Source: Gammaproteobacteria bacterium (GTDB lineage Bacteria; Pseudomonadota; Gammaproteobacteria; Steroidobacterales; Foliamicaceae). Taken from it: DNA of 51,452 nucleotides. The stretch lies in NCBI GenBank assembly GCA_028821145.1, contig JAPPHC010000020.1, positions 1 to 51,452 of the forward strand. The letters are read 5' to 3'. The notes below the pieces were generated by a model, which saw nothing but the letters and a program-made list of their open reading frames with translations, did no database searches and was not told the DNA's origin. Positions 43,573 to 51,452 of the stretch are shown here, piece by piece; position 1 is the first letter of the stretch; every line of letters begins with the position of its first letter. Made by a program: the position numbers and the translations under genes.

Positions 43573-43673
43573 GCCCTGTGTTTGGCCCACCTCCTCGCCG
43601 GAGCGTTGGAGCAGGACAGCGAGAATCGAGCCAGGATGGCGTCTCCGTCGAGGAGGTGGGCCAAACACAGGGC
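43573..43673. repeat. Palindrome-armed repeat, copy 2
   Basis: The 25-nt arms (43573-43597 and 43649-43673) are perfectly complementary. The 51-nt middle (43598-43648) shares GAGCGTTGGAGCAG and GAGAATCGAGCCAGGATGG with copy 1. A conserved GGCGAGG closes the right arm in both. The arms differ from copy 1 but keep pairing, a covariation pattern. It lies just after the lipoprotein stop and 44 nt before phoB, where it could act as terminator, attenuator or mobile-element remnant. Confidence 0.85.
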
Positions 43674-43716
43674 GAGGAAGCATAGGTGCCGGGGAATGGC
43701 ATAATTTGAAGGCGAA

Positions 43717-44400
43717 ATGCGGCGCGATATTCTGGTAGTCGAGGACGAGGGCGCGATTCGCGGAATGCTCGCCTTCAACCTGCGCCGCGCCGACTTCGAC
43801 GTGCGCGAAGCGGAGGACGCCGGCGCCGCCCGCAAGGCCATCGCCGAACGCCTTCCCGACCTGGCCATCATCGACTGGATGCTGCCTGACGGCAGCGGCC
43901 TGGAACTGACGCGCTGGATCAAGCGCACGCCCGAGACCCGCGACGTGGCCATCATCATGGTCACCGCCCGCTCCCAGGAGGAGGACAAGATTTCGGGACT
44001 GAGCAGCGGCGCCGACGACTACGTCACCAAACCGTTCTCCAGCCGCGAACTGCTGGCCCGCATAAACGCGGTGCTGCGCCGCTCCCAGAGCGCCCAGGAA
44101 GACCCGATCACGCGCGGGCGGCTGACACTGAACCCGGTCAGCCATCGCGTGCACACCGACCGGGGGCCCGTCGTCCTGGGACCGACCGAATTCCGCCTGC
44201 TGCGCCTGTTCATGGAACGCCCCGAGCGCGTATTCAGCCGCTCCCAGTTGCTGGATCGGGTATGGGGGCCGGCGGTTTTCGTCGAGGACCGCACCGTGGA
44301 TGTGCATATCCGGCGTCTCAGAAAGGCGCTGGAAGCGCATGAGGTGGACCGCTACATCCAGACCGTGCGAGGCGCCGGCTACCGTTTCTCGCTCCAGTAG
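43717..44400 (+). CDS. phoB: Phosphate-regulon response regulator
   Basis: This 227-residue OmpR-family activator has a receiver domain with the acidic pocket VVEDE (9-11), phospho-acceptor Asp53 (IIDWMLP), Thr83 and Lys105 (TKPFS). The winged-helix domain contains GPTEFRLLRLFME, RVFSRSQLLDRVWG, VEDRTVDVHIRRLRKAL and VRGAGYRFS, all strongly PhoB-like. CATAAT at 43700-43705 is a possible -10. It is followed 9 nt later by the kinase gene. It is the likely binder of the 37885 repeat array. Confidence 0.93.
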   Translation: MRRDILVVEDEGAIRGMLAFNLRRADFDVREAEDAGAARKAIAERLPDLAIIDWMLPDGSGLELTRWIKRTPETRDVAIIMVTARSQEEDKISGLSSGADDYVTKPFSSRELLARINAVLRRSQSAQEDPITRGRLTLNPVSHRVHTDRGPVVLGPTEFRLLRLFMERPERVFSRSQLLDRVWGPAVFVEDRTVDVHIRRLRKALEAHEVDRYIQTVRGAGYRFSLQ

Positions 44401-44409
44401 GGCCGAGTC

Positions 44410-45723
44410 TTGGATCCCCTGGTACGCAGACTGGTTATCCGTATTGCGTTGCGCGCCTGCGGCGTGGCGGCGGTCCTGGCCGCGGCCGCCTGGCTGCTTG
44501 CCGACAGGCCGATTGCGGGCGCCCTGGCCGGCCTGGTCCTGGTTCTTGCATGGGAACTGTCGGTCCAGGTGCGCGCCGCGGGCGAACTGTCGCAGTTGTT
44601 CGACCCGGATGCATGGTCCGGAGGCGCGTTTTCCTTCGCCGAACTGCCGCAGCAGTTGAGCGACCTGGAGAGCCGCACGGAGGAGGCCGAAGAACGGCTC
44701 AGGAAGGTGCTGAAAGCCCTGCGCAGCACGGCGCGGTCCTTCCCCGACGCGGCCCTGGTGCTGAACGACAACGGCGAGGTTGTGGTCAGCAATCGCCAGG
44801 CCCGCCGGCTGCTGGGCGTGCGAAAACGGCTGGACAAGGGCAGGCCGGCGCTGAAGCTGATCCGCGATGCCGAATTCAGGAACTGGCTCGAGCGCGGCGG
44901 CAAGGACCTGGTGCGGTTCAAGTCACCGGAGAAGCCCGACAGCTGGCTGGAGGCGCAGCGCGTTCCCTACGCGGAAAAGCAATTCCTGCTCCTGGTGCGC
45001 GACGTCACCGCCGCGGTGCTGGCGGACAAGACCCGCTCCGACTTCGTGGCCAATGCCTCGCACGAACTGCAGACACCCCTTACGGTGCTGACCGGCTACC
45101 TGGAGTCGATGTCGGAAGACGAGGAGTTTCCCGATCGCTGGAGCGACCCTGTCCAGCACATGGCGTCGCAGTGCGACCGCATGACCCGGCTGGTGCGGGA
45201 CCTTCTCGAGTTGTCGCGGCTGGAGACGTCCGAGACTCCGCCCGGCTTTACGCCCCTGAACATGATGGACGTGCTCGGGGACGCGGTGCAGGTCGCGACA
45301 GCGCGGTCCAGCGGCCAGCTGGATGTCCGCGCCGAAATCAAGAGCGAACGGCCTTTGCTGGGCGACGAAGCCGAGATCCGTTCGGTCGCGACCAACCTGG
45401 CGATCAATTCGGTAGCGTTTACGCCGCCCGGCGGCGCAGTCGTATTGCGCTGGCAAACAGGCCGCTCCGGCGGACAACTGTCCGCGACCGATACCGGCAT
45501 CGGAATCCGGCGGGAACACCTTCCGCGTCTGACCGAACGGTTCTACCGGGTACGGGGAGAGGGCAGTCCCGTGGTTCCGGGCACCGGTCTGGGACTGGCC
45601 ATCGTCAAGCATGTGCTGACGCGTCACGACGGCAGCCTGGAAATAAAGAGCAAACCCGGTTCGGGAAGCACGTTTACCTGCAACTTCCCGGCCAAGCGCA
45701 TCGGCGACAGAGTCTTGGGCTGA
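44410..45723 (+). CDS. phoR: Phosphate-regulon sensor histidine kinase
   Basis: This 437-residue kinase has two N-terminal transmembrane helices (about 10-31 and 35-50) without a large periplasmic domain, as in PhoR. A helical linker and a PAS domain (about 108-200, FPDAALVLNDNGEVVVSN) follow. The phospho-acceptor is His218 in SHELQTPLTVL. The ATPase domain has LAINSVAFTPPGG (N box), DTGIGI (G1) and GTGLGLAIV (G2). The start is TTG at 44410; no ATG or GTG fits nearby, so expression may be low. Without pst/phoU genes in the window, input wiring is inferred. Confidence 0.9.
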   Translation: MDPLVRRLVIRIALRACGVAAVLAAAAWLLADRPIAGALAGLVLVLAWELSVQVRAAGELSQLFDPDAWSGGAFSFAELPQQLSDLESRTEEAEERLRKVLKALRSTARSFPDAALVLNDNGEVVVSNRQARRLLGVRKRLDKGRPALKLIRDAEFRNWLERGGKDLVRFKSPEKPDSWLEAQRVPYAEKQFLLLVRDVTAAVLADKTRSDFVANASHELQTPLTVLTGYLESMSEDEEFPDRWSDPVQHMASQCDRMTRLVRDLLELSRLETSETPPGFTPLNMMDVLGDAVQVATARSSGQLDVRAEIKSERPLLGDEAEIRSVATNLAINSVAFTPPGGAVVLRWQTGRSGGQLSATDTGIGIRREHLPRLTERFYRVRGEGSPVVPGTGLGLAIVKHVLTRHDGSLEIKSKPGSGSTFTCNFPAKRIGDRVLG

Positions 45724-45749
45724 CCGCTCCCTGTTGATGTGACGGTGCG

Positions 45750-47138
45750 CTAGCCTGCGCTTTTCGCGCCGACTATCGGCAGCGGTTCGGTCCGGTTCCA
45801 TTCGCCCCGGGTAAAGTCCGGAATCGGCTTGCTGTTGCCCCGGTCGGCGACCGAATCGGCGCTGATTGGTCCAATCGCCGACCACGCGGCGGCGTCGTAG
45901 ACATTCTGGTCCAGTGGCTCGCCGTTTCTGAGGCAGTCAATCAGCCGCCAGCACATCAGGTGGTCCATGCCGCCGTGACCGCCCTGTTCCTCGGCCCGCC
46001 GGCCCACCTGCACCCACAGCGGATGGTCGTAACGTGCCCGCCATGCCGTCATGTCGTAATCCCATTCGTGGAATGACCCGGCGCCGCCTTCCTCCAGCGC
46101 GATGCGGTTGGGAAAGCCCGCGAAGACTCCGTTGGTACCCTGGATCAGGTTGTGGCGGCTGTAGGGACGCGGCGTTGTCGTGTCGTGCTGCACCATGATC
46201 GTTCGGCCCTGCACGGTCCTGATCAGACTCGTGTTCATGTCGCCCGTTACGTAGTCAAGCCGGTTTCGTTCGTGTTCCGGCGGAAACTCGCGGCGCGCGT
46301 AGGCCTGCCTGCCGACCGCCGGGGAGCTCATGGAGTTCATGTAGTCGAACCGATCGCCGCGATTGATGCCCATGTACTGGGCGATCGGCCCCAGGCCGTG
46401 CGTGGGATAGAGATTTCCGTTGCGCTTCGCGTGCCATTGCGTTCGCCAGGAGCCGGTCTTGTAGTCGATCTCCTTCATCTGCCAGCGCAGTTCGTGGATA
46501 TAGGCCGCCTCCCCGTGCAGCAGTTCGCCGAAAAGTCCCTCTCGGACCATGTTCAGGACCATCAGTTCGTCGCGGCCGTAGCAGACGTTCTCCAGCATCA
46601 TGCAGTTCATCCGCGTGCGTTCCGACGTGTCGACCAGCAACCAGGCCTCCTCGAGCGTGGTGACCGCGGGCACCTCGACGAACGCGTGCTTGCCGCTTTC
46701 CATCGCTTCCGCCGCCATGATCGCGTGCCAGCGCCACGGTGTGGCGATCACCACGATGTCGACGTCCCGGCGATCGAGCAGTTTGCGGTAGGCATGGTCG
46801 TCGCCCGTATAGAGTGCCGCAGGGGATGCACCCAGGTCCGCCAGGATGCGGGCCGCGCGATCGAGCACGAGCTGGTGGGTGTCGCAAATCGCCGTGATAC
46901 GGGCGCCCTCGATGTTGCAGAAGTGCCGTACGAACCCCGTGCCCCTCTCGCCCACGCCAATCAGGCCCACGCGCACGGTTTCCAGCCGCGGCGCCACCAG
47001 GCCCATGACCGGGCGGCTGCCCGCCGGCCTCGGCCGCTCGATTTCCCGAGACTGTCCCGCCGCGGCCGGACCCAGCCCCGCCGCCGCCCCCGCGGCCAAT
47101 GTCGATTTCAGAAACCCGCGCCGCCCAATCTTCTTCAC
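45750..47138 (-). CDS. Gfo/Idh/MocA oxidoreductase, GH109-like, Tat-exported
   Basis: This 462-residue protein has a Tat leader ([18 protein letters not shown]) and a Rossmann start [35 protein letters not shown] and the following NSMSS are hallmarks of GH109, where an NAD-assisted mechanism cleaves alpha-N-acetylgalactosaminides. GTG at 47138 is chosen because AGAGGA precedes it; ATG at 47165 is an alternative with no ribosome site. It is convergent with phoR. Substrate is inferred from family only. Confidence 0.87.
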   Translation of the reverse strand: MKKIGRRGFLKSTLAAGAAAGLGPAAAGQSREIERPRPAGSRPVMGLVAPRLETVRVGLIGVGERGTGFVRHFCNIEGARITAICDTHQLVLDRAARILADLGASPAALYTGDDHAYRKLLDRRDVDIVVIATPWRWHAIMAAEAMESGKHAFVEVPAVTTLEEAWLLVDTSERTRMNCMMLENVCYGRDELMVLNMVREGLFGELLHGEAAYIHELRWQMKEIDYKTGSWRTQWHAKRNGNLYPTHGLGPIAQYMGINRGDRFDYMNSMSSPAVGRQAYARREFPPEHERNRLDYVTGDMNTSLIRTVQGRTIMVQHDTTTPRPYSRHNLIQGTNGVFAGFPNRIALEEGGAGSFHEWDYDMTAWRARYDHPLWVQVGRRAEEQGGHGGMDHLMCWRLIDCLRNGEPLDQNVYDAAAWSAIGPISADSVADRGNSKPIPDFTRGEWNRTEPLPIVGAKSAG

Positions 47139-47284
47139 TCTTTGCGTTCCTCTCGCGCTCGACATCTTGTGTGTTCGGTGATCATAAGGCTTGCCTCGCC
47201 GCGGCGGGCATGCAAACCCCCGATAGTGTAAAATTCCGCGGCTTCGCGCACCTCGCGCGGGCGAACTCTCATCAACGATCAATC

Positions 47285-47719
47285 ATGCGTACCGTTTCCG
47301 CAAAACCCGGGCAGGTCCGGCAGGACTGGTTCCTCGTGGACGCCGCCGGCCAGACGCTGGGCCGGCTGGCAACTGAACTCGCCACGCGCCTGCGGGGCAA
47401 GCACAAGCCGGAGTACACGCCGCACGTGGATACGGGCGATTACATCGTGGTCGTGAACGCGTCCCAGGTACGTGTGACCGGAGACAAGCTGAATCAGAAG
47501 ATGTATCACCGCCACACCGGCTACATCGGAAACCTCAAATCCGTTCCCCTGAAACGGGTCATGAAGGAAACGCCCGAGCGCGCCATCCTTTCCGCCGTGC
47601 GCGGCATGCTGCCGAAGAACCGCCTGGGCCGCGCCATGCTCAAGAAGCTCAAGGTCTATCCGGGCCCCGAGCACCAGCATGCCGCGCAGCAGCCCAAACC
47701 CCTGGAGATACAGGCATGA
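47285..47719 (+). CDS. rplM: Ribosomal protein L13
   Basis: This 144-residue large-subunit protein has the expected blocks [47 protein letters not shown] and [18 protein letters not shown]. It overlaps rpsI by ATGA (47716-47719), the conserved L13-S9 pair. Confidence 0.98.
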   Translation: MRTVSAKPGQVRQDWFLVDAAGQTLGRLATELATRLRGKHKPEYTPHVDTGDYIVVVNASQVRVTGDKLNQKMYHRHTGYIGNLKSVPLKRVMKETPERAILSAVRGMLPKNRLGRAMLKKLKVYPGPEHQHAAQQPKPLEIQA

Positions 47720-48108
47720 CCGACACCGTGTATTACGGCACCGGCCGGCGCAAGACCTCCACGGCCCGCGTGTTCCTTCGGCCCGGCACCGGCAATGTGA
47801 CCGTCAACAGGCGCCCGCTGGACGAATTCTTCGGCCGCAAGACCGCCCGCATGATCGTGCATCAGCCGCTGAAAGTGGTCGGCCTCGACGGCCGGATGGA
47901 CGTCACCGTGACCGTCAAGGGCGGCGGCACAACCGGTCAGGCCGGCGCCATACGGCACGGAATTACCCGTGCGCTGCTTGCCTACGACGAGGAGCTGCGT
48001 CCCAAGCTGAGGGCGCCCGGCTTCGTCACCCGCGACGCGCGCAAGGTCGAGCGCAAGAAAGTGGGCCTGCGAAAGGCCCGCCGCGCCACCCAATACTCCA
48101 AGCGCTGA
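47716..48108 (+). CDS. rpsI: Ribosomal protein S9
   Basis: This 130-residue small-subunit protein contains [36 protein letters not shown] and the basic tail [14 protein letters not shown] that reaches the P-site. The length equals that of E. coli S9. It is coupled to rplM. Confidence 0.98.
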   Translation: MTDTVYYGTGRRKTSTARVFLRPGTGNVTVNRRPLDEFFGRKTARMIVHQPLKVVGLDGRMDVTVTVKGGGTTGQAGAIRHGITRALLAYDEELRPKLRAPGFVTRDARKVERKKVGLRKARRATQYSKR

Positions 48109-48133
48109 TCGCGCTGCGGGGCGGCGCCCCGGG

Positions 48134-48207
48134 TGGGGGATCGTCTAACGGCAAGACATCGGACTCTGACTCCGAGAATCCAGGTTCGAATCCTGGTCCC
48201 CCAGCCA
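48134..48207 (+). tRNA. tRNA-Gln (anticodon CTG)
   Basis: The cloverleaf folds fully. The acceptor TGGGGGA pairs with TCCCCCA, with discriminator G and encoded CCA (48205-48207). The anticodon stem TCGGA/TCCGA encloses loop CTCTGAC with anticodon CTG (48166-48168). The T arm is CCAGG-TTCGAAT-CCTGG. It follows rpsI by 25 nt. Confidence 0.96.
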
Positions 48208-48248
48208 CCTCCTCCGTCACTTGCGCCGCGCCCAACGCCAGGCAAAAT

Positions 48249-48896
48249 ATGCGCATGAGCGAAAACGAACGATCCATAGGCGACCAGCTCCTCGCGGAAC
48301 TGGGCCACTGCCTGCGCGTCTGCGCCGGCGAGCCGGCGCCGTCCGCCGACAACCCTGCCGGCGATACAGAGGACGGGATCGATTCCAGCAATGACCGCGA
48401 ACTCAGCGCCAGCCTGATGCGCGTCAACCATTCGGGCGAAGTCTCCGCTCAGGCGCTGTACCGCGGCCAGGCCCTGGTCGCCCGCGACGCCGGCCTCAGG
48501 CGAAATCTGCTGAGCGCCGCCGAGGAGGAAGGCCGCCATCTCAAGTGGTGCGAGGAGCGCATCAGCGAACTGAACGGCCGCCGCAGCCTGCTTACCCCCT
48601 TCTGGTATGCCGGTTCCTTCGGCATCGGCGCGCTTGCCGGCCTCATGGGCGACCGCTCCAGCCTCGGGTTCCTGGCGGAGACCGAGGCCCAGGTCGAGAG
48701 TCATCTCGATGGACATCTTGAAGAGCTGCCCGCCGACGACGTGCGCAGCCGCAGGATCCTCGAGCAGATGCGCGCCGACGAGGCCCGCCATGGGCGAGAC
48801 GCGGAAGAGGCCGGCGGCGAACCCCTGCCCGAGGTCGCGCGCTCGGCCATGCGCCTGGTTTCCAGCGTCATGACCACCACCGCGCGCTACATCTGA
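48249..48896 (+). CDS. coq7: Demethoxyubiquinone hydroxylase (Coq7 family)
   Basis: This 215-residue di-iron monooxygenase performs a late hydroxylation in ubiquinone synthesis. Iron ligands fit E64 (NHSGE), E94-x2-H97 (EEEGRH), Glu in TEAQVESH, and E178-x2-H181 (DEARHG). A membrane-facing hydrophobic segment covers about 119-133 ([13 protein letters not shown]). An extra polar N-terminal stretch (about 25-50) is longer than in short Coq7 forms. A second ATG at 48255 is possible. Confidence 0.93.
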   Translation: MRMSENERSIGDQLLAELGHCLRVCAGEPAPSADNPAGDTEDGIDSSNDRELSASLMRVNHSGEVSAQALYRGQALVARDAGLRRNLLSAAEEEGRHLKWCEERISELNGRRSLLTPFWYAGSFGIGALAGLMGDRSSLGFLAETEAQVESHLDGHLEELPADDVRSRRILEQMRADEARHGRDAEEAGGEPLPEVARSAMRLVSSVMTTTARYI

Positions 48897-48913
48897 GCGC
48901 CGGAGGCGGTGAA

Positions 48914-49579
48914 ATGAAACGCGCCCGCATCGCTCCCTCCATACTGTCGGCCGACTTCGCCCGCCTGGGCGAGGAGGTCGAAGCCGTGCTTGAGGCCGGC
49001 GCGGACGTGATCCACTTCGACGTGATGGACCATCACTACGTTCCCAACCTGACCGTGGGGCCGCTGGTCTGCAAGGCCTTGCGCGAGCATGGGATCACGG
49101 CGCCTATCGACGTGCACCTCATGGTCAGCCCGGTTGACGAAGTGGCACGATCGTTCGCCGAGGCCGGCGCGAGCATCGTGAGTTTCCACCCCGAGGCCAG
49201 CGGCCACGTCGACCGCACGATCGGGCTGATTCACGAGAACGGCTGCCGCGCGGGCCTGGCCTTCAATCCCGCGACGCCGCTCGGTTGGCTGGACCACACG
49301 CTTCAGGCCATCGATCTGGTGCTGATCATGTCGGTCAACCCGGGCTTCGGCGGTCAGAAATTCATACCCCAGGCCCTCGCCAAGCTTGCCGAGGCCCGCA
49401 GTCGCATCGACGCCAGCGGCCGCGACGTTTGGCTGGAAGTGGACGGCGGCGTCAAGGCCGGCAATATCGCGGAGATCGCGGCCGCCGGGGCCGATACCTT
49501 CGTGGCCGGCTCGGCGATCTTCGGCGCGGACGATTACGCGCAGGCCATCGGCGAAATGCGCGCCGCCCTCGGCGAATAG
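48914..49579 (+). CDS. rpe: Ribulose-phosphate 3-epimerase
   Basis: This 221-residue pentose-phosphate enzyme is a TIM barrel. Metal and catalytic residues lie in IHFDVMD (H34, D36), DVHLMV and [10 protein letters not shown], with [12 protein letters not shown] the phosphate-site loop. A GGAGG site precedes the ATG. It is convergent with djlA (6-nt gap). Confidence 0.97.
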   Translation: MKRARIAPSILSADFARLGEEVEAVLEAGADVIHFDVMDHHYVPNLTVGPLVCKALREHGITAPIDVHLMVSPVDEVARSFAEAGASIVSFHPEASGHVDRTIGLIHENGCRAGLAFNPATPLGWLDHTLQAIDLVLIMSVNPGFGGQKFIPQALAKLAEARSRIDASGRDVWLEVDGGVKAGNIAEIAAAGADTFVAGSAIFGADDYAQAIGEMRAALGE

Positions 49580-49585
49580 CCCGTT

Positions 49586-50401
49586 CTAGCGCATGCCGCG
49601 CTGTTCCTTGATCTGTTCGTAGGCCCGATTGACTTCGCGGGTGCGTTCGCGCGCACGCTCCATCATCGCTTCGGGCAGTCCGCGGGCCACCAGTTTGTCC
49701 GGGTGGTTCTCCTTCATCAAACGGCGATAGGCCGTCTTGACCTCCTGGTCGGTGGCGCGTGACGATACGCCCAGCGCGCGGTAGGCGTCCCCGATCGGTT
49801 GCTGCCGGGCCGGCCCCGCGCGGCCGTTGCCGCCGGCGAACCCGGCCCGCATGCGCGCCTGCGCTTCGAGCTGGCTGATCTGCCATTGCGAGAGGCCCAG
49901 CGCCTGCCCGATGCGGTCCAGCGCCGCCCGTTCCCCACCGGTCACGCCCCCGTGGGCGTAGGCCATGAAGAACTGCGTCTGCAGGAAGAACTGCCTGAGC
50001 AGCGGCTGTCCGCGGCAGGCTTCGTTCATCCGCATCAGCTCTTCGTCCAGGTCGAAGTCCGGCTCCTTGCCTTCGTTGAAACAGTCGATGGCCTCGCGTA
50101 TCTGGGCCGGGTTCAGCCGCATTCCCTGCATGACCTGGCGCGCGGCCTGGATTTCCTCTTCGGTCACCCGGCCGTCGGCCTTGGCGATATGCCCCATGAC
50201 CCGGAAGGTGGACGCAAAAAAGACCCGCCTGCGGTTGGCGGTCTGTGCGCCGGAGTGGGTCTGCCAGGATCCGCCCAGGCCTCGTGACATGCTGCGGTCC
50301 ACCATGTGCCCCAGCAGTACCCCGAGGAATGCGCCCGGCAGGTTGCCGAACATGAAACCGAAGATGAATCCGGCGGCTTTTCCTAGAAGAAAGACATACA
50401 T
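49586..50401 (-). CDS. djlA: Membrane-anchored DnaJ-like co-chaperone
   Basis: This 271-residue protein has an N-terminal membrane helix (about 6-31, with Gly spacing), a TerB-like acidic domain (about 60-180) and a C-terminal J domain (about 204-268) with the DnaK-activating HPD at 233-235. This is the DjlA type III co-chaperone architecture, which stimulates DnaK at the inner membrane. Confidence 0.92.
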   Translation of the reverse strand: MYVFLLGKAAGFIFGFMFGNLPGAFLGVLLGHMVDRSMSRGLGGSWQTHSGAQTANRRRVFFASTFRVMGHIAKADGRVTEEEIQAARQVMQGMRLNPAQIREAIDCFNEGKEPDFDLDEELMRMNEACRGQPLLRQFFLQTQFFMAYAHGGVTGGERAALDRIGQALGLSQWQISQLEAQARMRAGFAGGNGRAGPARQQPIGDAYRALGVSSRATDQEVKTAYRRLMKENHPDKLVARGLPEAMMERARERTREVNRAYEQIKEQRGMR

Positions 50402-50473
50402 CGGCTTGGCGTGGGCAGTGTCGCGCTCAGCACACTAGAATACGCCCGAAACGAACGCACAAGGGAGCAGGCA

Positions 50474-51358
50474 GTGACCGTATCGTATACCGAAATACCG
50501 GGTTTGCAGTCCATCGGCAGCGGCAAGGTTCGCGACCTCTTCGCGGTGGGCGACGACCGCCTCCTTCTGGTGACCAGCGACCGCATTTCCGCCTTCGACG
50601 TCGTACTGCCCGATCCCATCCCCGGCAAGGGCCGCGTGCTGACCGCGCTATCGCGTTTCTGGTTCGCCAATACCGGCCATATCGTGCCGAATGCGCTGTT
50701 GGACACGCCGCTGGGCGACGTGATCGACGGCCTCGAGACTGACGCGCTCGAGGAGCTTGAGTCGCGCTCGGCGTTGATGGAAAGGGTCCGGGCGCTGCCC
50801 GTTGAAGCGGTGGTTCGCGGCCATTTGATCGGCTCGGGCTGGAAGGACTACCAGGCCACCGGCGAAGTTTGCGGCATCCGCCTGCCGGAAGGCCTGCGGC
50901 TGGGCGAACGCCTGCCCGAGGCCATATTCACGCCGGCCACCAAAGCCGAGGCGGGCGAACACGACGAGAACATCGGAATGGCGCAGACCGCAAGCCTGAT
51001 CGGAGACTCGCTGGCCGAACAGGTGCGGGACATCGCGCTGGCCCTGTTCCGGTACGGAACCGAGCACGCCGCAGCGCGCGGCATCATCGTGGCCGATACC
51101 AAGTTCGAGTTCGGGATCAACGCGGCCGGGAAACTGGTGCTGATCGACGAAGTGCTGACGCCCGACTCCTCGCGATTCTGGCCGGCCTCCGAGTACCAGG
51201 TGGGCGTATCACCTCCGAGCTACGACAAGCAGTTCGTGCGCGATTACCTGAACTCGGTGGACTGGGATCACGAACCGCCCGCGCCCCGCCTGCCGGAAAG
51301 CGTGATTGCCCGCACCGCCGAGAAATACCGGACCGCCCTCGAACTCCTCACCTCCTGA
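50474..51358 (+). CDS. purC: Phosphoribosylaminoimidazole-succinocarboxamide synthase
   Basis: This 294-residue purine-synthesis enzyme joins CAIR and aspartate using ATP. Motifs are GSGKVRDLF, TSDRISAFDV, VEAVVRGHLIGSGWKDY, FTPATKAEAGEHDENI and LIDEVLTPDSSRFWP. It is the longer (about 300-residue) type. GTG at 50474 is chosen because AAGGGAG precedes it at proper spacing; an ORF from 50411 would lack a ribosome site. Confidence 0.95.
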   Translation: MTVSYTEIPGLQSIGSGKVRDLFAVGDDRLLLVTSDRISAFDVVLPDPIPGKGRVLTALSRFWFANTGHIVPNALLDTPLGDVIDGLETDALEELESRSALMERVRALPVEAVVRGHLIGSGWKDYQATGEVCGIRLPEGLRLGERLPEAIFTPATKAEAGEHDENIGMAQTASLIGDSLAEQVRDIALALFRYGTEHAAARGIIVADTKFEFGINAAGKLVLIDEVLTPDSSRFWPASEYQVGVSPPSYDKQFVRDYLNSVDWDHEPPAPRLPESVIARTAEKYRTALELLTS

Positions 51359-51363
51359 CCCCC

Positions 51364-51388
51364 GCCGCCGCGGCGGCAAATCTATAAT
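51364..51388 (+). promoter_or_regulatory. GC palindrome and -10 box before tRNA-Leu
   Basis: GCCGCCGCGGCGGC (51364-51377) is a perfect 14-bp palindrome right after purC, probably a transcription-end or pause structure, without a T-tract. TATAAT (51383-51388) is a consensus -10 that would start transcription just before the tRNA at 51398. No consensus -35 is visible. Confidence 0.5.
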
Positions 51389-51397
51389 TGGCGTCAG

Positions 51398-51452
51398 GCG
51401 GAAGTGGCGGAATTGGTAGACGCGCAGGATTTAGGTTCCTGTGGGGTTATCC
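51398..51452 (+). tRNA. tRNA-Leu (anticodon TAG), 3' end cut by window edge
   Basis: The 5' part reads acceptor GCGGAAG, then a D arm with TGGCGGAATTGGTAGACGC, a Leu-type feature. The anticodon stem CAGGA/TCCTG encloses loop TTTAGGT, with anticodon TAG. The long variable arm begins at the edge (GTGGGGTTATCC). The sequence stops before the T arm. Confidence 0.9.

Noticed and set aside
41730-43988. 752-residue reverse frame opposite the duplicated lipoprotein and phoB
   Set aside because: It spans the repeat and the intergenic region and repeats itself only because the plus-strand gene is duplicated; no protein features.
1-51452. Search for transposases, integrases, phage genes, CRISPR arrays and toxin-antitoxin pairs
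   Set aside because: None seen on either strand; all reasonably sized coding regions are accounted for by metabolic, transport or core genes.

Overview
The window is GC-rich, densely coded bacterial DNA. I found no phage, transposase, IS or CRISPR sequence. It looks like a Gram-negative, ubiquinone-using proteobacterium, most likely an uncultured marine or host-associated gammaproteobacterium. The grounds are two TonB-dependent receptors, Mpl, a DjlA-type co-chaperone, a Coq7 hydroxylase, PhoB/PhoR, Tat and lipoprotein signals, and an rplM-rpsI pair. The monofunctional PheA resembles alphaproteobacterial versions, so the class assignment is an inference.

Layout. 1-5291: end of a transporter, an MFS permease, a 2Fe-2S ferredoxin, a TonB receptor and an exported protein (all +). 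5288-8622 (-): Rieske oxygenase alpha and beta subunits with a lipoprotein sulfatase. 8647-11213 (+): a second MFS permease and a UbiD-type decarboxylase. 11186-13142 (-): an EthD-like protein and a ThDP-dependent enzyme. 13212-18337: central metabolism (prephenate dehydratase, DUF1244 protein, PPi-type phosphofructokinase, adenylate kinase, membrane protein, Mpl). 18334-20517 (-): an S46 dipeptidyl-peptidase. 20638-23577 (+): an ABC export pair with a periplasmic CbiX-like protein. 23567-29499: a PaaK-like CoA ligase (-), then DUF2891, a second UbiD and two tandem DUF1838 proteins (+). 29524-30409 (-): a winged-helix regulator with a membrane protein. 30531-33770: a split molybdenum hydroxylase with a cytochrome c lipoprotein. 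33793-37877: a CpeT-like protein, an orphan TRAP-type binding protein with a membrane protein, and a VOC protein. 37991-45723 (+): a TonB receptor, a duplicated surface lipoprotein, PhoB and PhoR. 45750-47138 (-): a GH109-like oxidoreductase. 47285-51452: a core block of rplM, rpsI, tRNA-Gln, coq7, rpe, djlA, purC and the start of a tRNA-Leu.

How the genes fit together (inference). The first 29 kb reads as an accessory catabolic zone for aromatic or sulfated organic compounds. It has outer- and inner-membrane uptake, desulfation, ring hydroxylation, two prenyl-FMN-type (UbiD) decarboxylases, a ThDP enzyme and a CoA ligase. The 38-45.7 kb block reads as a phosphate-responsive uptake module: PhoB-box-like 11-bp repeats lie before the TonB receptor, and phoB-phoR follow it.

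The most unusual structures are four. (1) A dispersed repeat has two copies (34852-34953 and 43573-43673). The roughly 50-nt core is nearly identical, while the 25-26-bp flanking arms differ between copies yet remain self-complementary within each copy. (2) An ABC exporter is translationally coupled to a secreted, His/Met-rich chelatase-fold protein. (3) A candidate Pho-box array drives a TonB receptor and a 449-residue tandem-duplicated lipoprotein. (4) One operon combines a sulfatase with a Rieske oxygenase.
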